Assembly: GCA_002171035.2 (NCBI GenBank)
Contig: NHHO02000012.1
Span: 1 to 8,249 of the forward strand
Reading direction: 5' to 3'
DNA: 8,249 nucleotides
From: Candidatus Pelagibacter sp. TMED165
Lineage (GTDB): Bacteria; Pseudomonadota; Alphaproteobacteria; Pelagibacterales; Pelagibacteraceae
Notes under the pieces: model-generated
Told to the model about the DNA's origin: nothing
The model's input: only the letters and a program-made list of their open reading frames with translations
The model's database searches: none
In this document: positions 1 through 6,179 of the stretch, in pieces
Layout: every line of letters starts with the position of its first letter
How positions within the stretch are numbered: the first letter of the stretch is position 1
Translations under genes and position numbers: made by a program

Positions 1-29
1 TAAAAACTTATAAACAAAATACATTATAA

Positions 30-1772
30 TTATTTCAATTGCTTTTGATAAAGTGACTTATATTCATTGCAATTTTTTATTAAAAATTCATGATTTCCAG
101 ATTCAATTACATTTCCATCCTTTAAGACAAAAATTTTATTTGCACTATGTATTGTTGATAACCTATGAGCTATTACAAGGGTCGTTTTATTTTTGGTTAA
201 GTTTTTAATAGCATCTTGAACAATTTTTTCTGAATCAGCATCTAATGAAGATGTTGCTTCATCGAGTAAAATAATGTTTGATCTTTTTAAAACTGCTCTC
301 GCAATTGATATTCTTTGCTTTTGCCCACCTGATAGTCGAACTCCATTTTCGCCTATTTTTGTGTCGTAACCTTGGGGTAGATTTTTTATAAACTCATCAG
401 CAGCTGCGAATTTACATGCCTCTATTATTTCATTGTTTGAGGCATTTTTTTTTGCATAAGCTATATTTTCTTTAACACTGTTATCAAATAAGACCACGTC
501 TTGACTAACTAAGGAGATATTGCTCCTTAATGAATTTAGAGCCACTGACTTTAAGTTTTGTTTATCAATAAATATTTCACCTGACTGTGGTTCGTAAAAT
601 CTAGGTATTAGATTTATTATAGTGCTTTTACCAGCTCCACTGTGACCTACAAAAGCTGTCATTTGATTTCCTTCAATTTGCAGATCTATGTTTTTAATAG
701 CTTTGCTTTTTGTATTTTGGTACTGGAAAGATACATTTTTAAACTCAATATCACATTTTTGTATATTAAGGATAGGAAGAGTGTTTTCATTTTTCGTTAA
801 AATTGGCTTATCAATAACATTAAATATCCTTTTTGATGCAGCAGCTCCCTGGTATGCAACCATATTGATTGTAGCCAATGACCTGATAGGTTGATAAGCT
901 AACATCATAGCAGCTAAAAAGGAAAAAAAATTATTTACCTCTAGTTCACCAGCACTAATTAAAATACCCGAGTAGAATATAAAACCCGCTATCATAAAAC
1001 CTGTTAAAACCTCCATAATCGGTGTAGCTCTAATAAGGATAGTGCCCATTTTGATTTGCTTTTTTACGAGGTCTCCAATAAATTTTTCAGCATTTTCCTT
1101 TTCTTCCTGTTCTCTTTGATAAATTCTTATCATTTTAGCAGACTTAAAAATTTCTGATAAAAAAGTTGTAAGACTCTCCGAAAGCTCTCCAGCCTGTCCA
1201 GTAACTTTTCCAATTCTTTTCCCTAAAGTTTTTGCAAAAAAAGCAGCAAGTGGCATCATAATAATAGCGAAAAGAGCTAATTTCCAATTTTGATAAAACA
1301 TTAATGAGACTAAAAATATAATTGAGAAACTATCTTTCATAATATTTAAAACACCCGTACTAACCAAGCTTTGAACTTGGTAAGTATCGAACATTACATT
1401 TGATATGTATTTACCTGAGTGCCTATTATCTAAAGTTTGTAAATCTGTTTCTATAATGTTGCCTGCTAACTGTGTTTGTAGCTCTCCAGCAATTTTTTGA
1501 CCCACCTTAATCACGATTGATCTTGCAAAATATAAAGATAAACCTTTAGCAGAAAAAGCTATAACAATAGCAATGGGGATAAGCCATGATAAGGTTTTAT
1601 TTTGATCTATGAATATCTTTTTTACTGCCGGATCAAGAAGCCAAGCTATCGAAGAAGTACTACCAGCAACTATAATTGATAAAATTAAAGAGATTATTAA
1701 AAACTTTAAATATTTCTTTACATAGTCTTTATAAAGTCTCTTTAAAATTAATACAAGTTCTTTTGAGTTCAT
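30..1772 (-). CDS. msbA: MsbA-type lipid A/lipid exporter, ABC half-transporter with fused TMD and ATPase
   Basis: A 580-residue half-transporter, predicted to work as a homodimer that flips lipid A-core or a similar lipid across the inner membrane using ATP. The transmembrane domain spans about residues 20-310, with hydrophobic segments near 24-45, 63-82, 150-180 and 255-295. The nucleotide-binding domain follows: Walker A GHSGAGKST (376-384), Q-loop Q424, signature LSGGQ (480-484), Walker B ILLDEAT with D504 and E505, D-loop SSLD (508-511) and switch H536. All ATPase residues are intact and the length is normal for MsbA. The start codon overlaps the ubiA stop by one base (TAATG). No Shine-Dalgarno sequence is visible, so translation is probably coupled to ubiA. 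The substrate is inferred from family resemblance; other ABCB-type lipid or peptide exporters look alike. A run of nine A in the coding strand (bases 445-453) is noted separately. Confidence 0.9.
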   Translation of the reverse strand: MNSKELVLILKRLYKDYVKKYLKFLIISLILSIIVAGSTSSIAWLLDPAVKKIFIDQNKTLSWLIPIAIVIAFSAKGLSLYFARSIVIKVGQKIAGELQTQLAGNIIETDLQTLDNRHSGKYISNVMFDTYQVQSLVSTGVLNIMKDSFSIIFLVSLMFYQNWKLALFAIIMMPLAAFFAKTLGKRIGKVTGQAGELSESLTTFLSEIFKSAKMIRIYQREQEEKENAEKFIGDLVKKQIKMGTILIRATPIMEVLTGFMIAGFIFYSGILISAGELEVNNFFSFLAAMMLAYQPIRSLATINMVAYQGAAASKRIFNVIDKPILTKNENTLPILNIQKCDIEFKNVSFQYQNTKSKAIKNIDLQIEGNQMTAFVGHSGAGKSTIINLIPRFYEPQSGEIFIDKQNLKSVALNSLRSNISLVSQDVVLFDNSVKENIAYAKKNASNNEIIEACKFAAADEFIKNLPQGYDTKIGENGVRLSGGQKQRISIARAVLKRSNIILLDEATSSLDADSEKIVQDAIKNLTKNKTTLVIAHRLSTIHSANKIFVLKDGNVIESGNHEFLIKNCNEYKSLYQKQLK

Positions 1773-2638
1773 TATAATATCATCGAGTTAGATAAAATTC
1801 CTAAAAAAAGTAAAAGGCCCGAAATCCCGTTAGCTTTAAAAGCCCTCATACAGGTTTGAGGCTTCTTAGTTTCAAATATTTTTATTTGATAAATTAAAGA
1901 GATAAAAAATGCTAATATCATTATTGTTAGTAAATTTAATCCAAAACTTTTTGAAAAAATATAAATTAATAAACTTAAAGTTATTAAATAAGAGCATACT
2001 ACAAATAATTTTAAATTCTTTTTAAATTTAATTGACGTAGATTTTACTCCTATTATTTCATCATCTTCAATGTCTTGGGCACCATAAATCGTGTCATAAC
2101 CTAATGTCCAAAATATGGCTGCAATATATAAAATAGCTATTTCTAAAGATATATATCCAGTTAATGAAGTCCAAGCCATGACCGCACCCCAATTAAATGT
2201 TAATCCTAAAAACAATTGAGGCCAGTAAGTTAAACGTTTCATAAACGGATATGAGAATGCTAAAATCATCGAACATAGTCCTAAAATTATTGTTATTTTA
2301 TTAAATTGTATTAAAATTAAAAATGCTAAAGCACATAAAAGAAAAACATAAATAAATCCTCTCCGCATACTCACTGCTCCTGAAGCAATTGGTCTGTTTT
2401 TAGTTCTCTTTACTTTTTTGTCTAAATCTTTGTCTACAATGTCATTAACTATACATCCCGCACTTCGCATCAAAACTGAACCCAAAAAAAATAAAGCTAA
2501 AAAATAAACTAAAGTATTTAAGTCTCCATTTTCTTTATATGCCAAAGAAAGACCCCAAGAACATGGCCAAAACAATAGTATAAATCCTATTGGTTTATTA
2601 AGTCGTGTTAAATGTATAAAATTTTTTATCTCTCGCAT
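1772..2638 (-). CDS. ubiA: 4-hydroxybenzoate polyprenyltransferase (ubiquinone biosynthesis)
   Basis: An inner-membrane prenyltransferase that attaches the polyprenyl tail to 4-hydroxybenzoate in ubiquinone synthesis. With the start chosen here the protein has 288 residues, the usual UbiA length. The first aspartate-rich motif NDIVDKDLD (65-73) and the second, YDTIYGAQDIEDD (about 181-193), are both intact. They bind Mg-diphosphate of the prenyl donor. Several hydrophobic helices lie between and after them. The frame stays open upstream to an ATG ending at base 2740, but the extra 34 residues are hydrophilic, unlike UbiA, and would overlap the divergent DUF2721 gene. The ATG at 2636-2638 is preceded by a strong AAGGAG six bases upstream and begins MREIKNFIHLTRLNKPIG, a typical UbiA N-terminus. 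It is the first gene of a two-gene unit with msbA. Confidence 0.95.
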   Translation of the reverse strand: MREIKNFIHLTRLNKPIGFILLFWPCSWGLSLAYKENGDLNTLVYFLALFFLGSVLMRSAGCIVNDIVDKDLDKKVKRTKNRPIASGAVSMRRGFIYVFLLCALAFLILIQFNKITIILGLCSMILAFSYPFMKRLTYWPQLFLGLTFNWGAVMAWTSLTGYISLEIAILYIAAIFWTLGYDTIYGAQDIEDDEIIGVKSTSIKFKKNLKLFVVCSYLITLSLLIYIFSKSFGLNLLTIMILAFFISLIYQIKIFETKKPQTCMRAFKANGISGLLLFLGILSNSMIL

Positions 2639-2644
2639 TAAATA

Positions 2645-2650
2645 CTCCTT
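2645..2650 (-). promoter_or_regulatory. Ribosome binding site of ubiA
   Basis: AAGGAG on the minus strand with a six-base spacer to the ATG at 2636-2638. It decides the ubiA start against the longer open frame reaching 2740. It is one of only three clear Shine-Dalgarno sequences in the window. Confidence 0.8.
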
Positions 2651-2677
2651 GTAAATACCAAACACTATCTCCATAAT
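2649..2677 (+). promoter_or_regulatory. Putative sigma70-type promoter of the DUF2721 gene
   Basis: A TTGTAA box (2649-2654, 4 of 6 to consensus) is followed after exactly 17 bases by CATAAT (2672-2677, 5 of 6). This would start RNA near 2684, about eight bases before the ATG at 2692, where no Shine-Dalgarno sequence is visible. The upstream box overlaps the ubiA ribosome binding site on the other strand. In DNA this AT-rich such matches arise by chance, so support is moderate. Confidence 0.4.
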
Positions 2678-2687
2678 CAATTTGATT
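2675..2687. repeat. 13-base palindrome in the ubiA/DUF2721 divergent gap
   Basis: AATCAA, one central base, TTGATT: six-base arms in the 53-base gap between the two divergent starts. It overlaps the putative -10 and start site of the DUF2721 promoter, where a dimeric repressor could act. Arms of this size also occur by chance in AT-rich DNA. Confidence 0.3.
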
Positions 2688-2691
2688 CGAT

Positions 2692-3102
2692 ATGGACATA
2701 GATTACACAGTCGCTGCTTTAATGTTTCCTGCAATTCCACTTATGATGACTATGTACAGCAATCGCTTTCACACTTTAAGCGCCCTCATAAGACAAATAC
2801 ACGATCAATACACTTTTGAAAAAAAGGTGCCTCCAGAATGGGAAAATCAACTTCATGTGCTTAATAAAAGAACTAATTATCTTAAATTTGTTATGGGATT
2901 TTCTGCTTTTGGTTTTCTATTTAATATGGTCACAGTTTTATTGCTTTATCTTAATCTTGTTCTATATGCCAGACTAAGCTTTGCCTTTTGTTGTATTTGT
3001 ATGATTTTTTCTATCTTTTTATTTTTGCAAGAAATAAGACTTTCAAATGAAGCTCTGAAATTCCACTTGAGTGACATGGACTCAATGAGGAAAGATTTGT
3101 AA
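2692..3102 (+). CDS. DUF2721 family small membrane protein
   Basis: A 136-residue protein of unknown function that resembles DUF2721. The recognisable part is the N-terminal segment of about residues 6-37, a hydrophobic stretch running into YSNRFHTLSALIRQIH; the asparagine-arginine and ALIR pattern are typical of the family. A charged loop (38-62) follows, then two strong transmembrane segments (about 64-87 and 90-112) and a charged C-terminal tail. Three membrane passes are likely, in the inner membrane. No catalytic or metal-binding residues stand out. The start at 2692 is the first ATG and leaves the family N-terminus complete. There is no Shine-Dalgarno sequence, so the mRNA may be nearly leaderless. 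The gene is monocistronic, divergent from ubiA, and its TAA is directly followed by the stop of the convergent DUF1289 gene. Family assignment is by pattern memory, not a search. Confidence 0.8.
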   Translation: MDIDYTVAALMFPAIPLMMTMYSNRFHTLSALIRQIHDQYTFEKKVPPEWENQLHVLNKRTNYLKFVMGFSAFGFLFNMVTVLLLYLNLVLYARLSFAFCCICMIFSIFLFLQEIRLSNEALKFHLSDMDSMRKDL

Positions 3103-3366
3103 TTATTTTTTATCCAAAAGACTTTTTTTAAAAAGGGAAATTCCCTCTTCGACTTTGTGTTTATACGACTCTTTAAAAGTTTCTAATTGCCAACCTTTCA
3201 TTCTTGCGATGAGAGTATTTAAATTTTTAGACTTCCACTCATCAGTAGTTTTATCATTTTTCCATAATTTCTTTTCTTCATTAGTTCTAGCACAGCCATA
3301 GCAATATCCTGTTATCGGGTCGGTTTTACAAATACTTATACATGGAGAAACAACTTTTTGAGTCAT
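3103..3366 (-). CDS. DUF1289 family small cysteine-motif protein
   Basis: An 87-residue soluble protein. The N-terminal half carries the DUF1289 signature SPCISIC (7-13), then TGYCYGCART (19-28), then a downstream tryptophan. The four cysteines C9, C13, C22 and C25 form a CX3C-X8-CX2C cluster that could bind Fe-S or zinc. Family members are often labelled predicted Fe-S proteins, but the biochemical role is not established. The C-terminal half (about 45-87) is lysine-rich and helical in character, with no motif I recognise. It is the last gene of the five-gene minus-strand operon. Its ATG overlaps the quinone oxidoreductase stop by one base (TAATG) without a Shine-Dalgarno sequence, so it is probably translated by reinitiation. 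Its stop abuts the stop of the convergent DUF2721 gene with no spacer. Confidence 0.87.
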   Translation of the reverse strand: MTQKVVSPCISICKTDPITGYCYGCARTNEEKKLWKNDKTTDEWKSKNLNTLIARMKGWQLETFKESYKHKVEEGISLFKKSLLDKK

Positions 3367-4340
3367 TAAGGAATTAAAACTGCTGGACCTAATAGTTTTC
3401 TTGACTCCAAATCAATATGTGCTTGATTAGCATCAGCTAATTTATATTCTTTCGATATTTTAATTTTAATTTTTCCGTATTTTACTTTTTCAAATATAGC
3501 ATCCGCCCCAGCTTGAAGTTCCTCTCTGTTAGTAAAATAATGGCCTATTGTTGGTCTAGTTAAAAAGAGACTTTTTGACTGAATATCTTTAGGCACATTA
3601 ACAGGATCTAAAGGACCAGAGGCATTTCCAAAACTCACCATAGTGCCAAGAGGTTTTAAGCACTCAATTGAACCTTTAAATGTTTTTTTTCCTACTCCAT
3701 CAAATACAGCTGGCACTCCTTTATTTTTAGTGATCCTCATAACCTCCTTAACAAAATCATCTTTAGTATAGTTTATTACATGTTCATAACCATTACTCTT
3801 TGCAACACCTATCTTTTCATCGGAACCTACAGTTCCAATTACTTTTGCTCCGATACTATTAGCCCATTGAGCAAATATTTGACCGACACCACCTGCTGCT
3901 GCGTGGAATAAAACTACTTCCCCTGCTTTTAAAACGTAAGTTTTACAAATCAAATAGTTTGTAGTTAAACCTTTTGTCATTAAACAAGCAGCCATTTTAT
4001 GAGAGATATCTTTAGGAAGCTTAACAGCAATTTTTGAAGGAATAATTCTTTGTTGAGAGTACGCGCCGATAGGCATTGAGGCATAAGCTATATCATCACC
4101 AACATTAAATTCATTTACCTCTGGTCCAATTTCATCAACTTTGCCTGCTGCCTCTAAACCTACGCCCGAAGGAAGAGTTAAAGGGTACAAGCCTGACCTA
4201 TGATAAGTGTCAATATAATTTATTCCTATTGCTAGATTAGTAACTTTGATTTCTTTTGGTCCTGGGGACCCTACGTTAATATCTTGAAGCTCAAGTACTT
4301 CTGGCCCTCCATTTCTTTTTATAATTATAGATTTAGGCAT
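3366..4340 (-). CDS. qor: Zinc-free NADPH:quinone oxidoreductase (QorA-like, MDR family)
   Basis: A 324-residue cytosolic medium-chain reductase predicted to reduce quinones or related electrophilic carbonyls with NADPH. The catalytic domain (about 1-125) has the QOR segment GINYIDTYHRSGLYP (39-53), with tyrosines placed as in the quinone pocket of characterised QORs. The Rossmann domain carries the nucleotide loop AAAGGVG (147-153), where alcohol dehydrogenases have GXGXXG. The cysteine-rich structural zinc loop of alcohol dehydrogenases is absent, as usual for QORs. The C-terminus ends GPAVLIP, near the family consensus. Length matches E. coli QorA. The gene lies 23 bases after pirin and overlaps DUF1289 by one base. 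No good Shine-Dalgarno sequence is visible. The physiological substrate is unknown; zeta-crystallin-like enoyl or quinone substrates are all possible. Confidence 0.9.
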   Translation of the reverse strand: MPKSIIIKRNGGPEVLELQDINVGSPGPKEIKVTNLAIGINYIDTYHRSGLYPLTLPSGVGLEAAGKVDEIGPEVNEFNVGDDIAYASMPIGAYSQQRIIPSKIAVKLPKDISHKMAACLMTKGLTTNYLICKTYVLKAGEVVLFHAAAGGVGQIFAQWANSIGAKVIGTVGSDEKIGVAKSNGYEHVINYTKDDFVKEVMRITKNKGVPAVFDGVGKKTFKGSIECLKPLGTMVSFGNASGPLDPVNVPKDIQSKSLFLTRPTIGHYFTNREELQAGADAIFEKVKYGKIKIKISKEYKLADANQAHIDLESRKLLGPAVLIP

Positions 4341-4363
4341 TTAATAATAACGTACTTGAACTT

Positions 4364-5206
4364 TTAATATTTAGCAAATGTTCCGTTATTATAATCTTTA
4401 ATTGCTTCTAGAATTTCAGCTTTAGTATTCATTACAAATGGACCACCTCTAGCTATGGGTTCACCTATTGGTTTTCCAGCAATAAAAAGAAATTCAGATT
4501 TCTCATTAGCTCTAATCAAAAGTTTATTCCCCTTTTCAAGTAAAATTAAATTAGAATTTTTAGTTTTTATATGTTCTTTTGTTCCTATTTTTAACTCACC
4601 TTTAAGCAGATAAATAAAAGAATTATGACTTAATGGGACATCAAAATTAAATTCCTTTTCTTTATTTAATACTATATGAAAATAAATTGGCTCCACATTA
4701 TGTTCAGTTTGAGGACCTTTAATATTTTTAAATTGACCAGCAATAATTTTTATAGACTTCTCATTATCATTAAATGTGCCAAGTTCATTGCTTTTAATAT
4801 AAACATACTCAGGTTTATTTTTCTTAAGTTTTGCAGGCATATTAATCCATAATTGAAACCCAAGTAGTTTACCACCTGACATCGCTGGCATCTCAGAATG
4901 AATTATACCTCTTCCAGTTTTCATCCATTGAACATCTCCAGGTTCCATTTCCCCCTTTGAACCAGTGCTGTCTTCATGTTCAAATTTTCCATGCAACATA
5001 TAAGTGACAGTCTCTATTCCTCTATGAGGATGAGGAGGAAAACCTGCAACATAATCTTCTTTATTGTCTGAACCGAATTCATCAAGCATTAAAAAAGGAT
5101 CAACATAGTCAATTTTAGGTGTCCCAATGCTTCTTTTAAGTTTAACGCCAGCCCCATCCGAGGCGTTTACAGCTTCTACAATTTTTTTTATTTCAATTTG
5201 TGACAT
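4364..5206 (-). CDS. Pirin family bicupin metalloprotein
   Basis: A 280-residue two-cupin protein. The N-terminal cupin has the complete pirin metal site: GFPPHPHRGIETVTY gives H59 and H61, and GIIHSE gives H103 and E105, matching the His3Glu iron site of characterised pirins. The second cupin (about 150-245) has no obvious metal ligands, as usual. The C-terminal segment from GEPIARGGPFVMNT (248-261) to the NGTF near the end is the pirin signature tail. Bacterial pirins have been reported as quercetin 2,3-dioxygenases, and others bind partner proteins or act as redox sensors, so the exact activity cannot be called. It sits between the dehalogenase (20-base gap upstream) and quinone reductase (23-base gap downstream), which fits a redox or aromatic-compound role. 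No Shine-Dalgarno sequence is clear. Confidence 0.93.
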   Translation of the reverse strand: MSQIEIKKIVEAVNASDGAGVKLKRSIGTPKIDYVDPFLMLDEFGSDNKEDYVAGFPPHPHRGIETVTYMLHGKFEHEDSTGSKGEMEPGDVQWMKTGRGIIHSEMPAMSGGKLLGFQLWINMPAKLKKNKPEYVYIKSNELGTFNDNEKSIKIIAGQFKNIKGPQTEHNVEPIYFHIVLNKEKEFNFDVPLSHNSFIYLLKGELKIGTKEHIKTKNSNLILLEKGNKLLIRANEKSEFLFIAGKPIGEPIARGGPFVMNTKAEILEAIKDYNNGTFAKY

Positions 5207-5226
5207 AATCCAAATATAAATAAATT

Positions 5227-5886
5227 TTACAGAATATCAAGTAACTGCGATAAGTTGTCAATTTCGTTTGCTGGTTTGTAATCAAGTTTATCAAACTGCG
5301 ATTTATGTCTGTTGACCCAAACTGAATTGTAACCATAATTTCCACCTCCAGATACATCCCAAGTATTAGCGCTTAAAAAAGTAATTTCTTGAGGTTTTAT
5401 TTTATATTTTTTAACTGGCAATTCATAAACTTTAGAGTCAGGTTTAAAAATTTTTACCTCTTCGATGGAAAAAAGATCATTAAATAAATTATCTAAATCA
5501 TTACTTTTAACTAGTTCATTTAAAAGAGCTGGAGTACCATTAGATAGAATTGCAATTATAAAATTTCTTTTCTTTAACTTTTTTAAAACATCTTTAACTT
5601 CTGAATAAGTTGATAAAACTTTGTATAGACTTAATAATTCATTTTTCATTTCTGGATTTATTTTAAAAACTTTCATAGACTTTTCTAAACTGTCTTCAGT
5701 TATTTGCCAAAAATCTTTATGTCTTTTCATTAAACTTCTTAACCAGGTATATTCTAATTGTGTTGTTCTCCAAAAATTCGCAAAATTTTCCCACTTATCA
5801 CCAATTTTATTTTTACATTTTTCTGCTGCAGAATTTACGTCAAAGAGTGTACCATAAGCATCGAATATAATAGCCCGACTTTTCAT
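5227..5886 (-). CDS. L-2-haloacid dehalogenase, HAD superfamily type II
   Basis: A 219-residue soluble HAD enzyme predicted to hydrolyse L-2-haloacids to D-2-hydroxyacids. Every catalytic residue known from the characterised L-DEX enzyme has a counterpart: nucleophile D9 in FDAYGTLFD, T13, R40 within FWRTTQLEYTWLRSLM, S115 and N116 in LSNGTP, K148 in KIFKPD, Y154, and S172, N174, W176 and D177 in LSANTWD. The QLEYTWLRSLM segment appears identical to my recollection of L-DEX. This sets it apart from generic HAD phosphatases, which lack the arginine and the SxNxWD motif. Length is slightly short of the usual 220-230. The ATG lies three bases after the CDGSH stop, so the two are tightly coupled. 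No halide transporter or other dehalogenation gene is visible nearby. The real substrate (chlorinated, brominated, or another 2-substituted acid) is not known. Confidence 0.92.
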   Translation of the reverse strand: MKSRAIIFDAYGTLFDVNSAAEKCKNKIGDKWENFANFWRTTQLEYTWLRSLMKRHKDFWQITEDSLEKSMKVFKINPEMKNELLSLYKVLSTYSEVKDVLKKLKKRNFIIAILSNGTPALLNELVKSNDLDNLFNDLFSIEEVKIFKPDSKVYELPVKKYKIKPQEITFLSANTWDVSGGGNYGYNSVWVNRHKSQFDKLDYKPANEIDNLSQLLDIL

Positions 5887-5889
5887 CTT

Positions 5890-6129
5890 TTATTTTGAGT
5901 TATGTGAACCATCACACAGAGGCGCATCCTTTGTCTGTTTGCATGTGCAGAAAAAAATTTTTTTGGACTGATCAGCTTTATAAACTAAAGATCTAAATTC
6001 GGTTCCTTTATGAGAACCATCACAAAAAGGTTGCTTTGAACTTTTTCCACATGCGCACCAAAAATAAGATTTACCCTCAACCACATCAACTCCTATTGGA
6101 GATTCTCCTGCTCTTTGACCTTTTTCCAT
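5890..6129 (-). CDS. Tandem CDGSH iron-sulfur protein
   Basis: A 79-residue protein made almost entirely of two CDGSH (mitoNEET-type zinc-finger) motifs. The first is C25-A-C27 with PFCDGSH giving C36 and H40. The second is C61-T-C63 with PLCDGSH giving C72 and H76. Each three-Cys one-His set would hold a [2Fe-2S] cluster, so two clusters per chain are expected. There is no membrane segment or signal peptide, so it should be cytosolic. Family members are electron-transfer or cluster-transfer proteins. The start is supported by AAAGGAG seven bases upstream. It is the first gene of the five-gene minus-strand operon. Being first with the best ribosome site suggests it may be made in the greatest amount. 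The partner is unknown; the quinone reductase downstream is a candidate by position only. Confidence 0.94.
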   Translation of the reverse strand: MEKGQRAGESPIGVDVVEGKSYFWCACGKSSKQPFCDGSHKGTEFRSLVYKADQSKKIFFCTCKQTKDAPLCDGSHNSK

Positions 6130-6136
6130 AATTAAG

Positions 6137-6143
6137 CTCCTTT
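6137..6143 (-). promoter_or_regulatory. Ribosome binding site of the CDGSH gene
   Basis: AAAGGAG on the minus strand, seven bases before the ATG at 6127-6129. It fixes the start of the first gene of the five-gene operon. Confidence 0.8.
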
Positions 6144-6164
6144 AATTAAATTTAATTTATTTGT

Positions 6165-6173
6165 AGTATAATA
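6165..6173 (-). promoter_or_regulatory. Putative -10 element for the five-gene operon (overlaps the rsmE -10)
   Basis: Read on the minus strand the segment contains TATTAT and TATACT, each 5 of 6 to the -10 consensus. Transcription would begin near 6158, giving a leader of about 28 bases that includes the AAAGGAG site. No convincing -35 was found at 17 bases. The same base pairs hold the TATAAT of rsmE on the other strand. Confidence 0.35.
6167..6172 (+). promoter_or_regulatory. Perfect -10 box of rsmE, implying a leaderless transcript
   Basis: TATAAT ends only seven bases before the rsmE ATG at 6180. Sigma70 promoters usually start RNA six to seven bases after the -10, which places the first transcribed base on or within a base or two of the start codon. 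No Shine-Dalgarno sequence precedes the ATG, which agrees. The -35 region (about 6144-6150) is AT-rich but not a good match. Confidence 0.5.
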
Positions 6174-6179
6174 TTAATT

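Noticed and set aside
1..29. Short AT-rich end after the msbA stop
   Set aside because: Twenty-nine bases with no hairpin, start codon context or motif that supports a feature.
688..894. 68-codon open frame on the plus strand inside msbA
   Set aside because: It lies antisense to the conserved ATPase domain, its product has no recognisable motif, and no ribosome site was seen. It is a shadow of the real gene.
3134..3146. AGGGAA-A-TTCCCT palindrome followed on the minus strand by a T run, resembling an intrinsic terminator
   Set aside because: It sits inside DUF1289 about 30 bases before the stop, so ending there would cut the message before its stop codon. The stem is only five or six pairs with a three-base or smaller loop. 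It remains a weak candidate, not listed as a feature.
5621..5857. 78-codon open frame antisense to the haloacid dehalogenase
   Set aside because: The opposite strand encodes the conserved catalytic segment; this product has no domain signature.
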